From Gammaproteobacteria bacterium (GTDB taxonomy: Bacteria; Pseudomonadota; Gammaproteobacteria; Chromatiales; Chromatiaceae): a DNA stretch of 5,578 nt. A program made the translations under genes and the position numbers. Positions 1-4,897 of this stretch are shown here, one piece after another; positions within the stretch are counted from its first letter, which is position 1; the number at the start of each line of letters is the position of its first letter. Below the pieces are notes generated by a model. That model had not been told where the DNA came from. It did no database searches and saw nothing but the letters and a program-made list of their open reading frames with translations. The stretch is from assembly GCA_030594925.1 (NCBI GenBank), contig JAUVEG010000103.1, positions 1 through 5,578 on the forward strand, in the 5' to 3' direction.

Positions 1-2
1 TT

Positions 3-149
3 GTCCTCGGCGGCGACAATAAAGTCGAAGAGAAATCCCAGGTGATTTATCAACAGCATGTTGAGAGGGTCAAGGGCCTGGAGCAATCCATGCAACAGGC
101 GGTTGATCAAAAAATGCGGGCAATTGACTCACACAGCAGCGATGATTAA
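3..149 (+). CDS. 3' end of an unrecognised gene (partial)
   Basis: An open frame enters from the left edge and gives 48 residues before a TAA stop, so only the C-terminus of the protein is visible. The tail is very hydrophilic, rich in Gln, Glu, Lys and Asp. It looks like one long amphipathic or coiled-coil helix (around IYQQHVERVKGLEQSMQQAV) ending in an acidic HSSDD. No membrane segment or catalytic motif can be seen, and I do not recognise the family. The stop lies 35 bases from the stop of the convergent amrA gene, with no obvious hairpin terminator between them. No ATG-to-stop frame of this size competes with it here. The reading frame is probable, but the function is unknown. Confidence 0.55.
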   Translation, partial: VLGGDNKVEEKSQVIYQQHVERVKGLEQSMQQAVDQKMRAIDSHSSDD

Positions 150-184
150 CGTTATCCAGGCCTGCTGAACCGAGGCGGAAGTCA

Positions 185-769
185 TCACACCTTTTCAGAA
201 AATGATTGGGTCGTGTAACGGGAAATTTTCAGGCTATCGGACCAGTAATCAGTCGGAAGACCGGCTTTACGCTTCAGCTGTTGTAGAAACTGGCGTGGCT
301 CCGGCAGAGACTCCCATACACTGGGTAAAAATGTTCCCCTGGCGCCACCCTCCTCAAATATCAGGCCATCCTGCGAAGGTCTCAGCTGAGTGATCAGATC
401 CTCTTCGTCACTAAAGCTGATAGCATTCGGCCTGCCCAGCACCGAAATGCTGATCACGATATTGGCAAACTCATCGAGGCCAAGAGGCGGAAAACGCGGG
501 TCAGAAAATGCCGCCGCCCGCGCATGCTCTGCAACGTCGTTGACGAGGGGCTGATAGGGCTGCAGTGTACCGATACAACCGCGCAGCGCACCCTTTTTGT
601 TGAGCGTCACAAAACTGCCTCCCTGCTGTTGCAGAGGCGCGTCATACGCATCGGCATCGACAGGCATTGCATGACCATGCCGCAGCTGATACTGGATCGA
701 CTCGCGCGCAACCTTCAACAGTTGCTGCTGCTGTTGCAGACTCAGTTCATTCGTCGTTTCACTCTTCAT
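185..769 (-). CDS. amrA: AmmeMemoRadiSam system protein A (AMMECR1 domain)
   Basis: A 194-residue soluble protein of the AMMECR1 family, close to the usual length of stand-alone bacterial members. The family hallmark LRGCIGT is at residues 62-68, followed by AAFSDPRFPPL at about 87-97 and the C-terminal FLPSVWESLP / FLQQLKRKAGLP blocks at about 147-172. The conserved Cys65 in the hallmark is the obvious candidate active or binding residue, but no reaction has been firmly assigned to this family. Family knowledge: AMMECR1 proteins co-occur, and are sometimes fused, with Memo proteins and a radical SAM enzyme. The gene begins 12 bases after the amrB stop, so it is almost certainly co-transcribed and last in the higB-higA-amrB-amrA run. 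No strong Shine-Dalgarno is visible before its ATG, which suggests dependence on translation of amrB. The N-terminus has a Gln run (residues 12-16), which is unremarkable. No signal peptide or membrane segment is seen. Confidence 0.95.
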   Translation of the reverse strand: MKSETTNELSLQQQQQLLKVARESIQYQLRHGHAMPVDADAYDAPLQQQGGSFVTLNKKGALRGCIGTLQPYQPLVNDVAEHARAAAFSDPRFPPLGLDEFANIVISISVLGRPNAISFSDEEDLITQLRPSQDGLIFEEGGARGTFLPSVWESLPEPRQFLQQLKRKAGLPTDYWSDSLKISRYTTQSFSEKV

Positions 770-781
770 TTCAGGAGAATC

Positions 782-1609
782 TCAGTAGAAAATATAGGAT
801 CCATAGCCGACAACCTGGTCTCGAGGGCCGGCAGTATCCCCGGAATTACGCACATCCAGCGTCATCTCCTGCAGCCCCTTCTCTGCCGCCACCTGCAGTA
901 GACCACGCACTCCCTGGTAGCCACAGGCGTCATTGGATCCGATACTGCTGTCGAAGTGTTCAATCGCCCGTGTGGTTGCAGCATCGATACGGCGGGCTGA
1001 TTGATAGTCGTGATAATGGCTCAGGTCCGAGCTGACCACAATCAGCGTCTCATCACCACCCCACAGTTGACGCAGTACGACCGCAACCTCTCCAGGTTCG
1101 ACACTGCCGATCACCAGCGGCACCAGCGAGAATTCCCCCAGCACCTGCTGCAGAAACGGCAACTGCACCTCGAGACTATGCTCCTGTTGATGTGCCGCAT
1201 CGAACAGCACCACGCCTTCGAGTGACCCGAGGGCTTCCTGATCCACGGGAATGCGTCCCAGGGGAGTTTCAAAATAGTCTGCAGATGGCGCGGCGATACC
1301 GCGAAACCCCACCCTGTGATCAGGCCCAAGCAGTATCACACGCGTGATTGTTTCGGCGTGTTGCTGCAGTTGAGAGTATGCAGCAGCCGCCACAGGCCCT
1401 GAGTAGATGTAGCCGGCATGGGGCTGGATCATCGCCTTTGGCCTGGGCGTCCTGACGCTGACTTCAGCCAGAAACTGCTGAACCTGGCGCTGAAGCTCAC
1501 CTCTCTCTCCAGGATAAAACATTCCTGCTACAGCAGAAGCTCTGACCCGTGGGTTATTGGGCGCGGTGGGCCGGGGTTTATCTGATCCCCTCTTTGATAC
1601 CTTTTTCAT
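782..1609 (-). CDS. amrB: AmmeMemoRadiSam system protein B (Memo family)
   Basis: A 275-residue Memo-family protein, structurally related to non-haem-iron extradiol dioxygenases. The typical opening RASAVAGMFYPG is at about 23-34. Candidate metal-site residues are all present: His64 in IQPHAGYIYSG, His98 in LLGPDHR, and Cys229 in NDACG, matching the His/His/Cys trio of human MEMO1. His144 (QQEHSLEVQLPF) and SSDLSHY at about 193-199 complete the conserved pocket. The reaction is unknown; human MEMO1 is linked to redox and iron or copper handling. I chose the ATG at 1609 because family homology begins just after it; the frame stays open 31 codons upstream, but that part lies inside higA and looks unlike Memo. 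The start overlaps the higA stop as ATGA, the classic arrangement for translational coupling. Just upstream is only a weak GGTGG-like ribosome site. amrA follows after 12 bases. Predicted cytoplasmic. Confidence 0.95.
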   Translation of the reverse strand: MKKVSKRGSDKPRPTAPNNPRVRASAVAGMFYPGERGELQRQVQQFLAEVSVRTPRPKAMIQPHAGYIYSGPVAAAAYSQLQQHAETITRVILLGPDHRVGFRGIAAPSADYFETPLGRIPVDQEALGSLEGVVLFDAAHQQEHSLEVQLPFLQQVLGEFSLVPLVIGSVEPGEVAVVLRQLWGGDETLIVVSSDLSHYHDYQSARRIDAATTRAIEHFDSSIGSNDACGYQGVRGLLQVAAEKGLQEMTLDVRNSGDTAGPRDQVVGYGSYIFY

Positions 1610-1959
1610 GAATGCACCACCGGCTTGATGCCTGCCAACTCCGAAGCAATCTCCACCTTTTTCAATGCAACATCCAGTCCAACCTGCAACCGTAGCCACC
1701 ATCCATCAGTCAGTCCAAACAGGCGACACAACCGCAGATCCGTATCGGCAGTGACTGCGCGTTTACCGGCGATAATTTCACCGACACGCGTTTGATCGAC
1801 GCCCAGCTCTTTTGCCAGTTTATATTTTGTCCAGCCGAGTGGTTTTAAAAATTCCTCGCTCAACATCTCCCCCACCGTGACATCGGGCAGGGTCTGCGCA
1901 TCGACATCAGCAACATCGGAAAAATCAATTTTGTCCAAATCTTCAATTTTAATTGTCAT
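1606..1959 (-). CDS. higA: HigA-type antitoxin, XRE-family DNA-binding protein
   Basis: A 117-residue antitoxin of the HigA (VapI-like) family, expected to bind and neutralise the HigB-type toxin encoded just upstream and to repress their shared promoter. The HigA signature runs from VGEMLSEEFLKPLG (about 29-42) through the helix-turn-helix TKYKLAKELGVDQTRVGEII (44-63) to GKRAVTADTDLRLCRLFG and the WWLRLQ segment (about 87-92). The first 27 or so residues are an acidic extension (Asp/Glu/Ile-rich) not usual in HigA, which commonly starts near the GEMLSEEF block. The ATG at 1959 is supported by GAGG at 1973-1970, ten bases upstream, though a GTG near residue 29 cannot be excluded. It starts 16 bases after the toxin stop. 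Its TGA overlaps the amrB start by four bases, so it sits between the toxin and the AmmeMemo genes. The toxin-first order is classic for higBA. Confidence 0.9.
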   Translation of the reverse strand: MTIKIEDLDKIDFSDVADVDAQTLPDVTVGEMLSEEFLKPLGWTKYKLAKELGVDQTRVGEIIAGKRAVTADTDLRLCRLFGLTDGWWLRLQVGLDVALKKVEIASELAGIKPVVHS

Positions 1960-1969
1960 GGTTCATCAT

Positions 1970-1973
1970 CCTC
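1970..1973 (-). promoter_or_regulatory. Ribosome binding site deciding the higA start
   Basis: The minus strand reads GAGG ten bases before the ATG at 1959. Two further ATGs (1969 and 1966) lie between them but are in another frame that stops after a few codons, so the site best serves the ATG at 1959. The spacing is a little long, so strength is moderate. Confidence 0.5.
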
Positions 1974-1975
1974 GA

Positions 1976-2260
1976 TTAATGATAATCGCGTATTTCAACT
2001 TCAAAAGCATTGCCGTCGCACCATTCAAAACAGACGCGCCACTGCTGGTTGATACGGACGCTGTACAGGCCACTGAGTTTACCTGAGAGCCGTTCCAGTC
2101 GGTTGCCTGGTGGACTACGCATATCTTCTATAACTGTTGCCGCTTCAAGCTGCTTCAACTTCTTATACGCCATCGTTTGAAGATCGGTCGAATACTTGCG
2201 CGCACGAAGTTTCCTGTATACCGCAGCAGTTTCTTTATTGGCGAAAGTTTTTATCGGCAT
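1976..2260 (-). CDS. higB: HigB/RelE-type toxin (plasmid maintenance system killer family)
   Basis: A 94-residue protein of the HigB branch of the RelE superfamily, whose members cleave mRNA, usually on the ribosome. The family pattern is clear and full length: an IKTF opening, basic KLRARKY (about 17-23), YKKLKQLEAA (32-41), the diagnostic PPGNRLERLSG (50-60), YSVRINQQWRVCFEW (66-80), and the terminal EVEIRDYH, with Tyr93-His94 as expected for the catalytic C-terminus. Nothing suggests loss of function: there is no frameshift and no missing conserved block. The partner antitoxin follows after 16 bases. No good Shine-Dalgarno precedes the ATG at 2260, and the best -10 lies only about 28 bases upstream, so the leader would be short and translation weak, which is common for toxins. 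The putative promoter and palindrome upstream would drive this gene and everything to amrA. Confidence 0.92.
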   Translation of the reverse strand: MPIKTFANKETAAVYRKLRARKYSTDLQTMAYKKLKQLEAATVIEDMRSPPGNRLERLSGKLSGLYSVRINQQWRVCFEWCDGNAFEVEIRDYH

Positions 2261-2280
2261 ACAAGGATGCTAGCGCGGGG

Positions 2281-2293
2281 CAATAGTATTGTA
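2281..2293 (-). promoter_or_regulatory. Putative higBA promoter -10 and overlapping palindromic operator
   Basis: On the minus strand TACAAT (2293-2288) matches the sigma-70 -10 at five of six positions, with start of transcription expected near 2281, about 20 bases before the higB ATG. The -35 is weak (GAGACG at about 18-base spacing). A perfect palindrome, CAATA-G-TATTG (2281-2291), overlaps the -10, placing it where a HigA-type repressor would block polymerase. The position is suggestive; binding is inference. Confidence 0.4.
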
Positions 2294-2438
2294 AAGGAAT
2301 ATCGTCCCGCCCGTCTCTCCGTCCCCAAGGCCCCGTCTGATACAACCAACGCTCCAGTTTCGATAGGACAAAACTATGACAAAAGTGAAACTCCTTACTC
2401 TCAATTTTGGAGTCTTTACAAAAATTTTCAAGCAGCAG

Positions 2439-2473
2439 TTGACATTTTTTTATTTGCTACCACTCTTAAGAGT
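2439..2473 (+). promoter_or_regulatory. Putative amrS promoter with palindrome in the -10 position
   Basis: A perfect TTGACA -35 hexamer is at 2439-2444. At the proper spacing there is no good -10; instead a perfect 12-base palindrome, ACTCTTAAGAGT, occupies 2462-2473. A strong -35 with a poor -10 overlaid by a dyad suggests a promoter needing an activator or controlled by a dimeric regulator bound there. The rest of the 243-base gap between higB and amrS (2261-2503) is AT-rich on its amrS side and contains no credible gene. Confidence 0.4.
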
Positions 2474-2491
2474 AGAGATGATAGTAGAGAT
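2471..2491 (+). repeat. Pair of 9-base direct repeats in the amrS leader
   Basis: AGTAGAGAT occurs at 2471-2479 and again at 2483-2491, a 12-base period. The first copy shares its first three bases with the end of the ACTCTTAAGAGT palindrome and the second runs into the amrS ribosome site. They could be a regulator's half-sites or part of the leader RNA; no function is shown. Confidence 0.5.
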
Positions 2492-2496
2492 AGGAG
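2492..2496 (+). promoter_or_regulatory. Ribosome binding site deciding the amrS start
   Basis: A strong AGGAG lies seven bases before the ATG at 2504. This fixes the amrS start despite the frame remaining open upstream to 2177, where it would run antisense through higB. Confidence 0.8.
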
Positions 2497-2503
2497 AAAT
2501 ACG

Positions 2504-3589
2504 ATGAAAGTGACCGAATCCAAACAGCCAACAAAATACTGGCATGCGATTGAGCATGATCGCATTCAATGCGACCTCTGTCCGCGTTTTTGCAAACTGA
2601 AAGAGGGTCAGAGAGGACTCTGTTTTATCCGTAAGAATGAGCAAGGTGCAGTAATTCTGACATCCTATGGCCGCTCCAGCGGTTTCTGCATCGACCCCAT
2701 CGAGAAAAAGCCGCTGAATCACTTCTATCCCGGCACATCAGTGCTCTCATTCGGCACAGCAGGCTGCAATCTTGCGTGCAAGTTCTGTCAAAACTGGGAT
2801 ATGTCCAAATCACGCGAGCTGGATACCCTCATGGACCAGGCATCGCCCGGGGCCATTGCACGCACGGCTGCCGAACATGACTGCCGGAGCGTCGCCTACA
2901 CCTACAACGATCCGGTGATTTTTCATGAGTATGCCATCGACACGGCGCTGGCCTGCCGTGAGAAGGGGATCAAATCTGTTGCTGTCACCGCCGGATACAT
3001 CAACCCGGAGCCGCGCAAGGAGTTTTTTGCAGTGATGGATGCAGCCAATGTCGATCTCAAGTCGTTTAATGAAGATTTCTATCACAAGCTGACAGGTGCA
3101 CATCTGCAGCCCGTGCTGGAGACACTCGAATATATCCATCATGAAACCGATTGCTGGCTGGAACTGACCACGCTGCTGATTCCAGGCGAGAACGACACCG
3201 ACAAAGAGCTGCACGAGATGACCCAATGGGTCGTCGAGCATCTTGGCGCCGATGTGCCGATGCACTTCTCTGCATTTCATCCTGACTGGAAAATGAGGGA
3301 TACGCCACCTACGCCGCCTGAGACACTGACACGTGCGCGATCCATCGCCATGCAGAATGGCATTCATTACGCCTTCACCGGCAATGTGCATGACGAGGAT
3401 GGCGAAAGCACCTACTGCCACAGCTGTGGAACACGTCTCATAGGCCGCGACTGGTATGTCATCACCGACTGGAAACTGACGGCTGACGGCTGCTGTCCGG
3501 AGTGTGGAGAGAGGTGTGCGGGCGTGTTTGATCCCAAACCCGGAAGCTGGGGGGCCAAGCGACAGCCGGTGATGATTGCTGAGTCCTGA
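2504..3589 (+). CDS. amrS: AmmeMemoRadiSam system radical SAM enzyme
   Basis: A 361-residue radical SAM protein of the AmmeMemoRadiSam type, related to pyruvate formate-lyase activating enzymes. The 4Fe-4S/SAM motif CxxxCxxC is at Cys88, Cys92 and Cys95 (GCNLACKFCQNW). Before it is a second cysteine group, Cys23, Cys26, Cys30 and Cys40 (CDLCPRFC, then GLC), typical of this subgroup. YTYNDPVIF (132-140), VTAGYINPEP (161-170) and DLKSFNE (184-190) are conserved barrel-strand segments. The C-terminus carries paired CxxC motifs, YCHSCG (305, 308) and CPECGERC (331, 334, 338), suggesting a zinc-ribbon or auxiliary metal site, and ends with a GVFDPKPGSWG block. The substrate is unknown; the partners are inferred to be the AmrA and AmrB products encoded divergently. 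The start at 2504 is chosen for its AGGAG site and because homology begins soon after; the 109 codons upstream overlap higB antisense. Cytoplasmic; probably a single-gene transcript. Confidence 0.95.
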   Translation: MKVTESKQPTKYWHAIEHDRIQCDLCPRFCKLKEGQRGLCFIRKNEQGAVILTSYGRSSGFCIDPIEKKPLNHFYPGTSVLSFGTAGCNLACKFCQNWDMSKSRELDTLMDQASPGAIARTAAEHDCRSVAYTYNDPVIFHEYAIDTALACREKGIKSVAVTAGYINPEPRKEFFAVMDAANVDLKSFNEDFYHKLTGAHLQPVLETLEYIHHETDCWLELTTLLIPGENDTDKELHEMTQWVVEHLGADVPMHFSAFHPDWKMRDTPPTPPETLTRARSIAMQNGIHYAFTGNVHDEDGESTYCHSCGTRLIGRDWYVITDWKLTADGCCPECGERCAGVFDPKPGSWGAKRQPVMIAES

Positions 3590-3599
3590 TTGTTAAGGC

Positions 3600-3668
3600 T
3601 ATCGCGGTCAGAAAACCGCTCCTACTCCAGAACACCATAATTGTAGGAGCGGCCTTCCGGCCGCGATA
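3600..3668. repeat. Inverted pair of REP-like elements (BIME-like)
   Basis: Two repeat units face each other in the gap between the convergent amrS and thioredoxin-like genes. The outer arms TATCGCGG (3600-3607) and CCGCGATA (3661-3668) are complementary, as are CCGCTCCTAC (3616-3625) and GTAGGAGCGG (3643-3652). Each unit also makes its own hairpin: GCGGT/ACCGC with loop CAGAAA, and GCGGCC/GGCCGC with loop TTCC. The stems differ in sequence between the units but still pair, so the structure appears maintained. This matches the REP repeats of gammaproteobacteria, which are spread by RAYT transposases encoded elsewhere. It may also act as a terminator or mRNA stabiliser for both genes. Confidence 0.85.
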
Positions 3669-3707
3669 CGCTGGAGGCTGCACATCAGGTTATATTGAGT
3701 TGTTACG

Positions 3708-4736
3708 CTATTTCCATAAATCGGTATCCAGGCCGCGTTTCTCGAAATCGGCGCGCCGATCCTGCAGAAAGCGTTGGAATTCAGGCTGCTGCTTGTAGAC
3801 TTCACTGAGTACATAGTCCAGCACGCCATGGATATGGAAGGCACGCAGATAGCCTTCACTGCGAAACACCTCATCTCCCGCCTTGTCGAAAAACAGCAGG
3901 CTGGGGGCATACTGGATTCCCAGCGACTGCGCCCACTCTCTGACAGTCATGTCGACGCCGGCCGGGGTGGTAATTGCATCCCTGCTCCACATATCCAGCA
4001 GGGCCACGCTGAATCCATCGAGCGATTTGCGAATCTCAGCCCGCTGCAGAATATCCTGGTGCAGCTCATCGCAGGTTAGGCACTGCTTCTGCTCGAACAG
4101 GACGACCAGCGGTTTCAACTCTTCTCTCACAGAGAGGTCGACGGGAGCAGTAAGGAAACCCGATTCAACATGGAGCTTACCGCTTGCTGCCTGTGGTGTA
4201 ACAGTTGCGATGTATTCTCGCAACGGGAGTTCACTCTCCTTGTGCTGTGCGACATAATCGAGGATCGCAGAAAATATGTGTGGCTGGTAATAGCCGTTGA
4301 GACGCACGACCGGATCGCCCTGCCCATTCAGAAAGAGCAGCGTCGGCGTGTATTGAACTTTCAACCCGGCGGCAAACTCCTTTTCGGAGATGGTCTCACC
4401 CTGCAGGCCCGTCACCTCCCTGTCCCCCCACATATTCAGGGCGATCACGTCGAAATGCTGCTGCGTCTTCCCCGCAATGACCTGGTCACCGAAGTTGTCA
4501 TGCAGCAGCTTGCTGCAGTAGGGACAGCCATGCTGGTAGAAGTAGAGCAGCACCCGCCTGTCGCCCGCAGCCGCTTCGGCGATATCCTCGCGAATGTCGA
4601 GAAACGACTCCTTGAACCAGGATGGCTTCTCCTCGTAGCCGGGATTCAGAAGCCCTGCATTGACGCCCTCGCCACTTGTCGCCGCCTGCAGCAGCATAGG
4701 CAGTAGTATTAGCAGCAGAAAAAGATGTCGGCTCAT
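3708..4736 (-). CDS. Exported tandem thioredoxin-fold protein
   Basis: A 342-residue protein with a probable cleavable signal peptide (MSRH, then a Leu/Ile-rich core to about residue 17, cleavage near LQAAT), so periplasmic. Two thioredoxin-like domains follow. Domain 1 (about 55-165) has the active site CPYC (71-74) in YQHGCPYCSKLL and a cis-proline in YTPTLLF (Pro131). Domain 2 (about 205-312) has CLTC (219-222) in EQKQCLTCDELH and YAPSLLF (Pro278). The halves are clearly duplicated: both have a MW near position 40 of the domain and end in a GY...LDYV block. The CPYC is glutaredoxin-like. It resembles SoxW-type thioredoxins and probably acts in disulfide exchange on exported proteins; the target is unknown. 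The start at 4736 is chosen for the signal peptide; the frame is open to an ATG at 4826, but that lies in a repeat. M at 4745 is also possible. No strong ribosome site. Convergent with amrS. Confidence 0.85.
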   Translation of the reverse strand: MSRHLFLLLILLPMLLQAATSGEGVNAGLLNPGYEEKPSWFKESFLDIREDIAEAAAGDRRVLLYFYQHGCPYCSKLLHDNFGDQVIAGKTQQHFDVIALNMWGDREVTGLQGETISEKEFAAGLKVQYTPTLLFLNGQGDPVVRLNGYYQPHIFSAILDYVAQHKESELPLREYIATVTPQAASGKLHVESGFLTAPVDLSVREELKPLVVLFEQKQCLTCDELHQDILQRAEIRKSLDGFSVALLDMWSRDAITTPAGVDMTVREWAQSLGIQYAPSLLFFDKAGDEVFRSEGYLRAFHIHGVLDYVLSEVYKQQPEFQRFLQDRRADFEKRGLDTDLWK

Positions 4737-4774
4737 GGGTTGCATTGATATGATGTCGCTAGTGAGTAGCAATA

Positions 4775-4780
4775 AGTATA
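4775..4780 (-). promoter_or_regulatory. Possible -10 for the thioredoxin-like gene
   Basis: On the minus strand TATACT matches the -10 consensus at five of six positions and would start transcription near 4768, about 30 bases before the ATG at 4736. The -35 at 17-base spacing (GCAACA) is poor. If real, it excludes the longer start at 4826. It fits the need for a separate promoter downstream of the fba terminator. Confidence 0.3.
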
Positions 4781-4804
4781 GCTTCATCTTCTCAAGATGT
4801 TGCC

Positions 4805-4834
4805 CTCTGTGTTTATCTGTGTGCATCTGTGGTT
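4805..4834. repeat. Three 10-base near-tandem repeats
   Basis: Plus strand reads CTCTGTGTTT, ATCTGTGTGC and ATCTGTGGTT in succession, each holding TCTGTG exactly ten bases apart (4806, 4816, 4826). On the other strand the core is CACAGA, spaced one helical turn. I recall similar ACCACAGAT-type strings between genes in many proteobacteria, so it may be a dispersed repeat; this copy lies between the fba terminator and the thioredoxin-like gene. Confidence 0.6.
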
Positions 4835-4846
4835 AAAACAGAAAAC

Positions 4847-4879
4847 AAAAAAACCGCATCAAATGATGCGGTTTTTTTT
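4847..4879 (-). terminator. Intrinsic terminator of fba (bidirectional in form)
   Basis: A perfect inverted repeat CCGCATCA / TGATGCGG (4854-4861 and 4864-4871) is flanked by an A run (4847-4853) and a T run (4872-4879). On the minus strand it begins 18 bases after the fba stop, giving a hairpin followed by a U tract, so it ends the aldolase transcript before the thioredoxin-like gene. The plus-strand form also has a U tract, but no plus-strand gene lies just upstream. Confidence 0.9.
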
Positions 4880-4897
4880 GCTGAGATAGCGACTGGA

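Noticed and set aside
150..184. Possible terminator between the left-edge gene and amrA
   Set aside because: Only a short CAGGCCTG palindrome is present, with no stable stem or T run.
721..745. CTG/CAG-rich stretch in amrA
   Set aside because: It encodes a short Gln run in a normal N-terminal helix and is too short and imperfect to be a meaningful repeat.
1610..1702. Longer amrB start 31 codons upstream
   Set aside because: It overlaps higA in another frame, resembles no Memo N-terminus, and the ATGA start at 1609 is better supported.
2177..2503. Open frame extending amrS upstream by 109 codons
   Set aside because: It runs antisense through higB, has no family similarity, and AGGAG precedes the ATG at 2504.
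2810..3421. Minus-strand frame of 203 codons
   Set aside because: It is antisense to amrS within its conserved radical SAM domain and has no recognisable motif.
3600..3668. CRISPR-like repeat
   Set aside because: There are only two units, in inverted rather than direct orientation, and they fit REP elements; no spacer array or cas gene is present.
4170..4706. Plus-strand frame of 178 codons
   Set aside because: It is antisense to the thioredoxin-like gene, whose domains are unmistakable; the plus-strand product has no recognisable pattern.
4737..4826. Longer thioredoxin-like protein starting at 4826
   Set aside because: The start lies within the 10-base tandem repeat, and the extra residues would bury the signal peptide.
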